Made by a program: the position numbers and the translations under genes. Positions 11,507 through 22,935 of a stretch of DNA of 64,000 bases are shown in pieces. Every line of letters starts with the position of its first letter. Position 1 is the stretch's first letter. Source of the DNA: Lyophyllum atratum (taxonomy: Eukaryota > Basidiomycota > Agaricomycetes > Agaricales > Lyophyllaceae); assembly GCA_014905825.1 (NCBI GenBank), contig JACGCN010000008.1:1116001-1180000 (forward strand). Direction: 5' to 3'. Under the pieces are notes generated by a model, which was not told where the DNA came from, did no database searches, and saw only the letters and a program-made list of their open reading frames with translations.

Positions 11507-13422
11507 CTAATACGCCATCACATCGACAAGAATCGTTATCATTCCAAGAACTGGAAGTAGTCAGTGTTGGGATGAGCATGTCAAGACCAGTTATACGCAC
11601 CAATTTCAATCGCAATAAGGGCGATTATAACCTGTTCCAGTCGTTCCGCATGTTTACTTGAGACAGATTCCTTCAGGAGCTGTAACATGTCCTGAAGAAC
11701 CTATATTGATGGGTTATAGATGGCTAGGTCTCGAGCGAGGGGAACGTTCAATACCTCAACCCGCGTATTGAGCAAATCGATCCTCTGAGGTATCTCTAGA
11801 TAGCTCCGAGCGGCATCGTACAGGGGTTGTAAATCGGGAAAACTCTGTTTATGCAGTTAGCCTCCAGACGTGCTAGTTGGGCATAGAATCAACGCACCCA
11901 GAACACCTCCTACAGCGCAGGGTGGTCAACCGGTCAATCCAAAGGATAACGATTCCCTAAAGACGATGGGCATACCGGAGAATCCAAGACAGAGCCTACG
12001 GAATTGATATTTGTTCGGAGGAGGAAGAGCTGGCCTATCTTCTGCATGATTTCTGGAACCTGCCGTCAAGCCAGGAGCGGTATCTAACTTTGGTGTTCGT
12101 ACCTTTATGAGGCATTCCTATCTTCCCAGTCTCGCTGATGATCTCGGGGATATCTTTAGTTTCCTCGATAGTCGTGGAAATGAGTCCCTCGAACTGGATG
12201 ACATCAGCATCGGATTAGAGTTTCTGCAAAGGGCGAAGAACTGACCAGTGATATTTTCACAGATTGGGAGAGCGCATGAGACAAGGAAAGCTTTGTCCTG
12301 AAACGACAATCGTAGGCAATCGAAATGCAAGTCATGAGATACGGGCAACGTACATGTAACTTGACCCTTTTCGGAGGGTGATAACGTCGTTGTATATTCT
12401 GTGACCAAATGCGTCAGTAAAATTTCTACATCACCAGCAGCTACCGGACGTACCGACTGTAATTAGCATAGTAATAGTTTAGGTCTTCCATTTCTATGTC
12501 CTCAGGAGCTGAAGATGTCGTAAGTCAGATGGGAAGTGCGAAAATTCGAAAAGCACGATGCACTTACTAAGCCTATCCACTTCAAAGCGTTTTCTGCAAA
12601 GAAAGCTATGAAGAAAGGAAGCTCAAGACTATCATAGAACTTACATTGATGACAAGAACCGCCTCTCCTGCGCCTCCGTCATACCCCATATGACCACCGT
12701 CCCATAATCAAATAGAAATATTTCGGCCTCCGTGGCTGTCGTATCGAATTTACTCTTCCTCTTCTTCGGAGGGGAATGCTCATTCCTTTCTTCTTCCTCT
12801 TCTTGTTCTCTTAGCTCCGGGATGCCCAGAAGGTCGCCGGTCGCGTTGGTAGGAACGCCCGTGCCGCCGTTACTTGTCGAAGGAGGGTCGTAGATATATG
12901 GCGTGTATATGACTTCATCTATCAACTTTGGATTGGTGTGGTATGCATTTCTCCGCGCGTTGAAAAACTTCATCAGGTCGTCCATGCGGAATGAACTATG
13001 GAAAACACGTCAACTACTGAGAAACACCTGAATATTTATTACGCACCCCGCCGTCGCGTATGCCGTGACTCTGGGTAATGATTTCGCCTTCTTCTTGGTG
13101 AGCCTTAGAGCATCTCTTCGGGCAGTCCCCGCCGGGATTAGGGATATCTGATTGTATACCTGCTCTTGGATCAGAAACACACGAAAGAAAAAGGGCTGAA
13201 GTCACACACCTCAACGTCCTCTTGTTCATCATCCTCATCCACGTCTCCGTCGTCGCTATCTCCACCGGTGCCAGTGCTTTCCTCCCGCTCTCTTGGTGAC
13301 TCTCCGCGCAGAGAAGGTGTGTCTGGTTGCTCGGGAAGAACCTTTAGTTTCCCGGCAGCTTTTGTAGACCTATTTGCTCCACGAGCTTTTGGTTCTAAGG
13401 GATTTCCTGTTGCTCTCGACAT
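11507..13422 (-). CDS. RMD1: DUF155 (RMD1/RMND1-type) protein, C-terminally membrane anchored
   Basis: Multi-exon minus-strand gene. The first exon (ATG at 13420-13422) encodes a basic then acidic disordered N-terminus. After an intron it reads VYNQISLIPAGTARRDALRL, KKAKSLPRVTAYATAGSFRM, then DDLMKFFNARR. The DUF155 core follows: FDYGTVVIWGMTEAQERRFL, EDIEMEDLNYYY, RIYNDVITLRKGSSYMTKLS, HALAQSVKISLFEGLI, PEIISETGKIGMPHKEIM, LRTNINSVGSVLDSPEVFW and LEIPQRIDLLNTRVEVLQDM. A short last exon ends with the hydrophobic tail IVLGMITILVDVMAY. Yeast Rmd1 is needed for sporulation; the mitochondrial relative RMND1 supports mitochondrial translation. The molecular activity is not established. It is convergent with SEC5. 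Confidence 0.92.
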
Positions 13423-15803
13423 GTGTGGTCACACAGTCTGAGGCAGCCGCTGAAGTCATACGTGCTGACGTAAGCAAACCAAACACCGGTCCGATGTCGG
13501 CGGCATGCTCATTGCAGGCGCAGCCACTTGAGCCGCTGCCATAACTGCTGCTCACCGTTCAACGTTCAACTGCCATTGTCTTCCAGCGGAATCAATGTCG
13601 GCCACGACTTCTCTAAGTTCTCTTTACGGATTTCTCCACTTCAAATCCACTGCCGGCTTGATATCTCACAGACTACAACTTCTTGTCACCTGGGTGGCCA
13701 TTTCCGCCGCCCGGGGTCCCGATTCCCCCATCATCTTCCTCCCTAGATAAGGATCCGAAAATGCAGCGAACTCTTTACGCGCCATATGTCATTTAGGCAC
13801 TTTGACTCCGATACCGCCGTCTCAGGGATGCAGAGCTTCAGCCTGAAAGTCTCGATTGGACAGTACTCCCTGACCACACTAACCACCAGGCGCCTCTCAT
13901 CGTTTCCATGCATGATAGTTGATTTTTACGGCATAACCTATAGCGTCCGAAACCAGAAATTGCAGAAGGGTAGCCCACCAGGCTCAAGAAAGACCATGAT
14001 CTATCATTTCATAACTCAACCTGTTGAGCAAGTCACCAAGGTCAGCATTCCCAGCTTGGAGACGACCGCGACGATTGATAATGCCTACCCCACAGAACTA
14101 CAGAACGCCTTCATATATTCTCCATTGTTCTCAACCGCTCAAATCTCCCCCTACACCCTGAACCTGCCCCGTCCGGTACATGAATCTCACTCAAGTCATT
14201 GCTTCATAGCATGGCCCTGGTTCGACGCGGACATTATCAAAGCGCCACCAGAGTCCCATGCATGGTAGCCCCAATGGCGTGTGAAGGACAGTTGTCACAG
14301 AGGAATAGAACACAAACAAGAATCAGGAGTTCCAGAGACACTCTGGACCCACGACTATAAGATTTCCTCGATCCGACAACATGGCTTGTCGAGTCAGGGA
14401 TGATGACCTCGGCTTTCTGTACGAGGTGGTATCAGACGGGGATTCTTCTTCCGCGGGCCGCCACAACGTACATAACAAGTTGTGAGATACCCTTGGCGTG
14501 GCTCTCCCTGTGCAAGTTTTCGAGGGGCTGGGACAACGGTGGGATCCAAACTGATCCAGAGCTTTCTCCCGAGGTCAATGATTGTTCTTCCTCATCGCGG
14601 CATTGCGGGTCATCCTCCGAACTGGGCGCATGGTATGCTGGAGCATAATCCAATGCTTGATTTCTTTTGGTGGAGAATGCATGATTAGAGCCTACATCTA
14701 CATCAGCGGCGTTTGGCCAAGCTTTGGGATATTCCTGGAGGTCTAGAAGGGATCAGCTGTCCCCCTCTCTCGTAAAGCGTTCCAGTGACTCTACGAGTGA
14801 CAGAGCTGAGGTACTGGTAACCAGTTCATGGGAGCAAGCTGCGGATGAATTTATGCCCAAGAAATGCTTTGCATTGCTGGGAAGATTGCTGGTGGGCAGA
14901 GACTCAGGACTTACTAATAGTACGAGGAATCGCATGCTACCAGTTTAGGAGCACGTTCGTAAATTCAGAAGAAGGCAAGAAGCTATCGCATTGCCGCCCT
15001 TCCTTTTGACCGCTATCTATGACCTGGAGCTTCCCAAGATTTTCTAAAAGCTTGATCTCTTCTGAGAACTTAGAGTGATATGGCGGCCGAAGGAAAAGGT
15101 ACAGTATATTAACCTGAGTCTGTATCAAGTACGATGAGCTTAGGAGGGCCGAGGCAGCAGTTTATACCGTAGAGCGCTAATAGCAAGGCTGTTCAACTAT
15201 GTGAGGTATTTGTCTGCAGACCGAGTTTAGACCGAGTTTTTGGGCCGCTTATGTCAAAATCTAATCTATTCAGAACTAATAAGAGAATGGAAATAGAAGT
15301 AACATATTATTCTTGCACTGTACTTGGCGACAATCTTGAAAAGTAGCCTTTACCTTTCCACTAGCATGGGCATCTCGGAAAAAAAGGGGTGGTCCTGAAA
15401 TACTGGTCGTTAAAGCTTGGAAGTCATTCTACCTTCCTGTACTTTGGGACACAGTTTTGATACCATGTGCGAAGATTTCATATCTGATGGATCTTGAGTG
15501 GATGGTGGTCACACGGAAGCAACACGGAAGCAAACGACGATCGTCAATTTAATTAATGAATTAGGTAATAATCATTCTCGGGCTATAAATAGGCCACGTA
15601 GTTGAGTTCAAGTTGATCATGGGTAACGTGCCATAGTAGAGGCAAAATTACGGCACTTGAGCTCGACTGACTCATCCTCCATGTCAGCCGGGGAGTAGGA
15701 GCTGTTTCTATTTCGTAGCACTGGTACAATCTCGTTTCTATCTACTGATGAGTACGCAAATATCAGGCAGGCTGTCCTTGCAAGAAAGAAGTATAAAAAT
15801 ATG
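13423..15803. other. 2.4-kb region without a supported gene
   Basis: Lies between the RMD1-like start and the WOPR gene stop. A plus-strand ORF at 13786-14268 (160 codons) and shorter plus-strand ORFs near 14400-14940 have no recognisable motif and do not join into a convincing model. A TATAAATAG word occurs at about 15583 with no coding sequence after it. The 15200-15800 stretch is AT-rich. It could be a decayed gene or long regulatory sequence for the minus-strand RMD1-like gene. Confidence 0.4.
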
Positions 15804-17133
15804 TTACGATAATGATGAGGTCCTACTGGGGAGCCGTGAAGATATAGGTGCGGTGCCGATGGCTTGAGACGAGAATCGTCTCAAGAATTGTTCGTCGACT
15901 GGATTACGTCTGGCTCCAGATACATTTTGCAGATATTCGAGAGGGACAAGCTTTGCTTGGTCGTGCCGAGAAAGAGATAGTGGACTTAGAGACTCAGAAG
16001 ACGGGGATGATTCCCTGGATCGGTCCGAGAATGGCGAAGACAGGGACATATGATGATCGGATGATGAATGGTGCCGACGTCGAGAGCTTGGAGACGACGC
16101 TTGGTCGTGGTTAGGGTGATAGCCCTCAGGTCGGATAACCAGATCAGTTGGCTGCTGCACCTTCTTACTGGAATTCCGATAGTCCCGTCGTATCTTTCCT
16201 GCCCGGGCGCTCTTGAAGAGACCATCAGGGACTGGAACATCACCAACGCCTCGTATGCTGTCAATGGTATCGAGCTCGTCGAGACGTGGTTGGCTAAAGT
16301 AAGCAGCTACGGGGCGTCAGCTGATATTTCATGCGAACTTAACCTTCACTCTTACTTAAATGCCATTTTCGCTCAACGCCGCGGGGTAATTCATCTGGAA
16401 TAGATACGTGGACGCTGTAAGTTTGCTTGACTAAGCGCTCCGGTTGCATTGACGAGTATCCAGGCATGTGCGAGACAGATTGCTCCCGTTTCCTAACATG
16501 CTATGAAGTCAGAAGCATTGTCGCGAGGTGAATTGGATCAGCAGAGATAAGTTGAATACTGACCGCATCATTTGAGCCCATGGTGTCACTGGATTTATAA
16601 GGTCGTCGCTAAAGTTCGATTCCTTCTGATGATAGAAGAGAAATTCCTGGTAACGGGTTACCACATCAGCAGCGGACAATATAGCATGAGGGTTAGCCCC
16701 GTACGTCTCGAACACCTTGCACATCCATTTAGATGATTCGTGAAGGTCTCAGAGACAGAGATACATACGACTTGGACCCCAACCCATTCCATCAGTCCTA
16801 GATAACAAAACATGTGAGGATCGTTGTTATGCGCCACGCTACGATGCAGCTGAGGCGGCCTACCATCTTTCCATACCGAGTCCAGTGGGTTCTGTGTTTG
16901 CTCCACGCTCCTCCCTAGTGGGTGATCAGCTGCACATTCGGAGAAAAGTGCCCCAATACGCCCACTTACCAAACGTAGACATTCCCCGAAACGATAGCCC
17001 TCCGTTCCTCAGCGTCCAGGCGACGGGTAATCAAAGGCAGGCGTTTTGTGGCGACGCCGTGAAAGACTTGCAGAGCATCGCGGACAGAGCGAATGCGCAC
17101 GTTTTGGAGCGTTGGGCTTTGCACGGATGACAT
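15804..17133 (-). CDS. WOPR-domain (Gti1/Pac2 family) transcriptional regulator
   Basis: Rebuilt from short exons on the minus strand, start at 17131-17133. The product begins MSSVQSPTLQNVRIRSVRDA, then LQVFHGVATKRLPLITRRLD and RRAIVSGNVYVWEERGANT, the first WOPR half. It continues ERWTDGMGWGPS, then RVRD from an 11-nt microexon (16705-16715), then EFLFYHQKESNFSDDL. The second half gives ERLVKQTYSVHVSIPDELPR, RKWHLTAYFSQPRLDELDTI. The tail is Ser/Arg-rich and probably disordered. WOPR proteins bind DNA directly and act as master switches of morphology and development (Wor1, Ryp1, Pac2, Gti1). At roughly 330 residues this is a compact member. DNA-contact residues of both WOPR halves look intact. 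Confidence 0.92.
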
Positions 17134-19044
17134 GGAGGAAGTGGAAGGTAGGAACTTCGAGTGCGAAAAAAAGTCGGGCTATTTATCAGTATAAATAGGG
17201 ATGTCGAGGGAGCCAAGCGCATAGGGACGACCGAGGCACGGATTCCGAATCGAAAAGATGTTATTCGAGTTTAGATGTGGCCAGCATTACGGATATGACC
17301 ACATGCAACCATCCACAAAAGCAGGAATTTCAACGTAAGAAGATGTGAAAGATGTTCTCACGACCCGTAAGTCCTTGCCACAAGCGCCGGCGTCACGGTG
17401 ACTGATGGTCTCATGCCATCATGGTGTGTGGGCTTGTGTGGGTTATGCGTGAAACGATTTTTCTGTTCCTGAGAACATCTAAGTAGATGTGGAACAATCG
17501 CTGACTTGAAATTGACATCAGAGGCTATCTAAGATCAGCGATCTCATGCAAAACTGTAAATCAACTATAAATTCCAAACCTTTTCAATTATAATGCCGAT
17601 TGAGCGATGGCGATCACCCATATGACTACCGTCTACGGTCTTCTCTAGCCAACCTCTTGCCACTCGGCGGTGAAGCGATGTATGTACGTGGTGAGATCGC
17701 CCCACCGACTCCTAATTCGATTTAGATTCTGAGATGGAATAGATAAACCAAGTCAGCCATCGGCCACGTAAACGTTTGAAGGTGGAAACTTCTCTCGCCT
17801 ATGCGACAGGCCATATCACCGTCACGAGGCTCGGAAGATCGTGGCAGATGCTTTCAGAATGGCCATATTAGTTCTCAAGCGTCATCGGGTGACCTGTAAA
17901 TGCTCTCCAGTAACTTTAGCTTCCGTATCAACCATACGACGAACTACCTGGAGTAGATTAGGTCTGCTGAGGATGTTGTTGTAAGGTGCATGCTTTGAAA
18001 GAAACTTCTCTTTTGATAAAATGCCCGTGATCCGAGGTAAAAATCGAGGGTGTGTCTGGGTGTGTCTGCAACTGGGTACAAGTATTTGCCATGGCCACAT
18101 TGTTCCGCTTTAGTACATGCCTGCTACAGCCCTGAGATCTGGCCCAAGAAACCGGCGCACTGAACTACAGTCTGTTTCTGTGTCATTTTCCCTGAGCCCA
18201 GAAATAATCCTCTATCAGATGGTCTACACACGAAACCCGAGATCTCGTACCAGGAAGCGGGCCGCCATGGGCGGGTCTGCATCTAAATAAAGACCTGCGG
18301 TGGTGCGAAGATGTGAGCTGAAGAATATCCGGTTGTGACTGAGAGGCTTTCCAACACGTGGACCCTGGGTCGGAACCCTCAGGATCGATTGAGGCGCTGT
18401 TGAACGAGTGGATCAACCGTCGACACCGGCGTGTTACCACATTATGATGTGTTCGAGCCAAGCACCCGTTTCTTAGTTAAGTTCTCCGTGCCACTGCTAT
18501 TAGGTTTGTGGGACACTTTTGACGACTCGATCACAAGTTCTCGAGGGCTGTGTGTCCGGAAGTCGCTACTTTTCGGACTTAGACTCACATGTTTCCGCAG
18601 AGGCATAGCCCTTAGAGAACAATAAGCGCATGCAAGGTCGAAGTGATGTGTATTCGTGCTTCGGCGGTTCCTTGGTATCTGCGTCGGGCATCGAAGTATC
18701 TCCAGGAAGGTGATGCATGCGACGGTGATGGGTCGGGTGAGTCGGAGAGAATAGGCAAATTTACGGGAACCAATCTGTCCAGAAGACTGACGGGTGGTAT
18801 ATGGCTGATGGCTGCGGAGTAAAGATGGTGGTAGTATCTGTCAAAATCCACCCCATTCTAATAAACGAAAGAAAAGGCTTCGACATAATCGCTTGTTGAT
18901 CAGAATTAACGAGAGGTCAGGGTGGTGGTGACAAGTCGCAAGCGTGTGGATTGATAGCGAGTTATCCAAAAGCGAATTACTGTAATAAAAATTTGAGGGC
19001 TGCCAGCTCATGGAGGTAGGTGATCGTCGCCAACAGAAGAATTA
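17134..19044. other. 1.9-kb intergenic region, upstream of the WOPR gene
   Basis: Between the WOPR start and the DNAJC11-like stop. Scattered short ORFs on both strands (such as 17882-18100 and 18183-18461, minus) have no family signature. A long upstream region is common for WOPR regulators, but nothing in this sequence proves regulation. Confidence 0.4.
17190..17197 (-). promoter_or_regulatory. Possible TATA element of the WOPR gene
   Basis: TATTTATA on the minus strand, about 57 bp upstream of the WOPR start codon. Position fits a TATA box, but the flanks are AT-rich and no transcript data are available. Confidence 0.25.
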
Positions 19045-21515
19045 CTAAACCAGATGTTCTGAATCGATAAGAAGCGTTAATTTCCGCCGTCTCGCCTAGG
19101 TTGTCAGAAGCTCACCTGCTAGCGGCAGGACCACAGGCAAATCCTCCGGAATCTCTACATAATGCGTCTGGTCGCGAAAAAGGTACCGAATACATAGAGA
19201 TTTACGGGTGAAAGGTGCCGGGTCGCTAAAACCTCGAATATTCGACTGAAGGAGTCTCAGAGCCTTGGCGAAATCAAGGATAGACCGAATAACAGATACG
19301 CACTTTAAGTCGATCGCCAGGAATATACAGCTGAGAACTGTGCACTAGTGCCTGCAGGGGGATGGTCACGTCCATGAAAAGGTCTCTGGCACCGTCCTCC
19401 TTCTCAGCGGAGCCCCAGGTCGCTTCGAGAACGATGAGGCCTTCGGATGCGAGTGAGCCAGACCGTTAATGGACGAGAGCTCTTTCTGAAACGCACCGCC
19501 TTTGGATGTTTCCGCATGCTTTGATTTTCTCGCAGTGTCTTTTAAGAGACCTGCAACAGCTTCCCGTTCCCGTCGCATACCATTCTCATCTTCTAGCCCT
19601 CGCCGTGCGGCGCGGATGGATCTACGAGAAGTGAGAATGCGTCAATTTTGGGAAAGGGTGAACACGACAATTCGGTAGTGCGTGTTTCTCATCTTGGAGC
19701 TGAGTAAGAATGAAATAACTTACGCTAGACGCTGTTTGCGACGACGGGGTTTTATGATGAAATGATAGCATAGGACAAAAGCCGTAGAAGGAAGGATCAC
19801 AGTGTATATCGCCATGCCAGGCCGGTATTCGGTTGAAAGTACGATCGGCATTGTTATCTGTTGTTCGTAGTACACAGCGCTTCGAGAGAAGAAAATCAGT
19901 CTCAGTCGGCCATGGCAGCGAAGAACGAACGAACTCCAGGCGCAAAACAACTCCGGACCCATGTAGATGAGTAGCTACGGTGAAGCTGGTCATGGGTCGG
20001 GGTACCCATTTTCCAGTACAAACCCATGCCAACCCGGTCAGCCCATACTCCAGGGCCACTTTAAACTGCAGACCAAGTTCCGAGAGCGATATGCCCCACT
20101 CAGCAATAAGTTTGGGGAGGATGGAATCAAAGGAAACGCCAATTAGTGTGTGAGTGGAGCCTGCTTTCAAACCTGATGCTGAAGGAGGTCCGGAAGGTTC
20201 TCTTGGCTCTTCGGGTAGTTCAGCAGAGTCAATGCCAAAGATCTTCGGGAATACCAGGTTGAACATGAATTTTGGTTGTCTACCAACGTCAACTTCGAGA
20301 GAAGCGGTTTCCAAGCGGTGACGGAATAACTGCCGCGATATTGACAGTTTGAGAGAAGGGTCTGGCACACGAAGCGCCAAGGGAGTTGACAAATGCGCAG
20401 ATATGACTGTACCGGCCTCGCTATATGTTCCAGTGAATCCAAGGAAATGAGGGAGCAACCCAATACTGAACTAGCAGGGAACCTGTTATGAGAAGATCTA
20501 GAACAGAAGCTGGGACATACCTCCGAACTGAAACGCGGGGAAAATTGATGACGCACAGTTCCAACAAGCGTGTTCTTAAGTCTTCTGTTCTCAAGTGCCA
20601 TGTTAGCTTTGCCGGAAACTTGGGTCTGTTCGTTAATTGACTTCTAACTATAGGTCATTACCCAGATGTGAGATGATTGGTGATAACAAATCCTACCTGG
20701 ACCGTATGAGTCAAGCCAAACGTCAGCATCCTAACATCTTCCAAACGGTGGAGGATCTGTCGGATCCATGGTTCGTCTTCGGATCCTACATATGGACCGA
20801 ACATGGACACAGCGTCAATGCCACAGAGAAGAGATCCTCCTGAGAAGCCCTGCTCTCGCAGGGCTTCAAACCTCATGTCGCCTTTCAACTGGGCCAGGAG
20901 TTTCTTCGCCTAGAGGTTTTGCCGATTCTAGCTCATCGTGAAATTCATTAGAGAGACGTCACTCACTTCCTCTTGAGGCATTGCCCTAAATTGTGGGGAT
21001 CGTAATATAGGCAAGCCCTTTTCTCCTGATAGAAAAGTGTCACAAACGCCCGAGTGCATTCAACATGTCATCTAACCTAATTCGTCATAAACCTCCCTGA
21101 CAGGTTCATATCAGCCTATGAAGGAGTGTTGATATGTATATCGAGTGTTTACCGCAGGAATGGATCGGACAGGACTGTTGAACGAGGATTGAAAACATCT
21201 GAACCACTACTTTGAGCCAATTGCGCACCTTCATACGCCTTTTGTATCTCCAGAAACTTCTTCGTCGCCGTGTTTTTGTGTTCTTCGTCCTGTTGTTTAT
21301 CCGGGTGAAAGATGAGAGATAGTGCTCGATAGCGCTCAGTGATCTCGCTCTGTGCCGCGGTTCTGGAAAGATTGAGAACAGAGCTATACACGGAAAAGGC
21401 ATTGGTTCATGGTCAGAAAGAAGGTAGTACAGACCAGACTCGGACTAGGCGAAGACACTCACTAATAGAAATCATTCTCCGCGGCATGCACGCCGTTCAG
21501 GCTTCTGCCATCCAT
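19045..21515 (-). CDS. DnaJ protein, DNAJC11-like (DUF3395), mitochondrial cristae-associated
   Basis: Multi-exon minus-strand gene from ATG 21513-21515 (MDGRSLNGVHAAENDFYYSV). The J domain spans about residues 15-80: SRTAAQSEITERYRALSLIF, HPD (HPDKQQDE), KKFLEIQKAYE and VLSDPFLREVYDELG. The HPD tripeptide needed for Hsp70 stimulation is intact. A large exon (19955-20510 region) encodes the beta-rich middle, including FTGTYSEAGTVISAHLSTP and LRVPDPSLKLSISRQLFRHR. A hydrophobic stretch IYTVILPSTAFVLCYHFII is followed by basic residues. The C-terminal DUF3395 reads LIVLEATWGSAEKEDGARDL, VTIPLQALVHSSQLYIPG and FSDPAPFTRKSLCIRYLF, ending LAEHLV. Animal DNAJC11 binds MICOS/SAM at mitochondrial membranes; the same role is inferred here. 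Confidence 0.9.
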
Positions 21516-22935
21516 GTCGTCGGGGCTGCACTGCTCGCCAATGTGTGTCTGTGTGCGTGGTATAGTGACAAAACACGCATTCAACACCAAGCGTCACACT
21601 CACAGGGTCCTGGGAGTAAAGTTTCACACCGCGTCACTAGCCGTTTATCCCCTTTAAGTTCTGCCCTCGAGCCCAACCTTGTGCTCACTGCCCTCCCTGC
21701 CACGCTCCCATTTTCTAGCGCTATATCTACTGGCACTCTTTCTGGCAACATGTTAAAGCGAAGCTTTCCTGGTTATGTTTCTCCTGAATTATCTCTCGGA
21801 TAATCGTGAAAGCTGGCCAAAAACTTTTCTGGCGGCATACGGTACTAACTCCTTGAAAAACTTGAGTGTCAGGGTCCGACTCATGCATACAAGGCTAGAA
21901 TAGACGGCTTGCTGTGAACTTCTAGTTGCTGTAAACGACACGAGATTGGGTTACTTGCTGGTTACTTTGACGGGTCTCCTCACTGCCACCCAAAATCTTC
22001 TGGGAGCCTCGCAACTCCGAAGAATCATATTCCGACTCAACCAATCAATAGCTATGCGCAGGTCTCCGCGTGCTATTTTTCAACGCGCTGAGGCAATTGA
22101 TCATCAGCAGTCCATGTCTCATCACGTCTCATCGCTTGGTGTGACCAAAGACCGCGGTCATTGGCTGTCGATCCTTATACTTAGTGCGCCCATTCTGTTC
22201 GTGTCAATGGAGCCTCACCGGCAGTACCCATGCGTGGTAGATCGCACGATGTCTCCGGATGCGATTTTTGTCCCAGGTTCGTGATTGTGTTTGCATAACG
22301 AAGCTGTTACCATCTTACGCGACCTTTTAGAAGTCACAGATCTATCCTTCGCTAGCCCGCGGACTGGAACTTTCTATTCTTGTAGTTCATCTATGTATGT
22401 ACCAAGAAATACCTTGCCTACGTGCTACTCGTAACGGCATGTGGTCAGATTCGACGTGAAAAACACCGAGACACACTGGTTGTTCGATTTCGCGATTTTC
22501 TTCTCCTCGGACGGTACGTGGCGTCACCCGGTCCATTATTTGCAACAATCCTTTCTTATCATAGACATCGGATTAATTGCAAGGGTAATGAGACACGATG
22601 ATAGTCATTTATAAAGTGCGCCTCTTCGTAATAAGAGTTCGATACCGTTTCATTGAGAAATCTCAACGTCTCTTTTCAAGCAACATGCGCTCGTATGTCC
22701 TCTGGAGAGATTTACAACAAGTCATATTACAAATGATTATTACGATGTAGCAGAAAGAATTTAAAAAAATAGCGCCAACGTCGCAACCATAGATCGCACT
22801 GCATCCGAAAATCAGCATCCTCTGCTCGATAAAGGAAAGAAATTCAGGATTTGCCAAGACCTCCCACCCCCTCTGGCTGATTCGCCGTTGCATCAGAAAG
22901 TCTGTTGAAGCCCTGCAGCAAGAGGCCCTTCCCTG
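21516..22935. other. Intergenic, nothing recognised
   Basis: 1.4 kb between the start of the DNAJC11-like gene and the stop of the MutY gene. A plus-strand ORF at 21946-22284 (112 codons) and a minus ORF at 22663-22893 show no motif and no plausible splicing partners. Confidence 0.4.

Noticed and set aside
13786..14268. 160-codon plus-strand ORF as a gene
   Set aside because: No motif, no supporting splice structure and neighbouring ORFs in different frames; recorded only as a region.
15583..15591. TATAAATAG as a plus-strand promoter
   Set aside because: No plus-strand coding sequence follows; the downstream gene is on the minus strand.
21946..22284. 112-codon plus-strand ORF
   Set aside because: Composition and context do not support coding; it lies in the gap between two conserved minus-strand genes.
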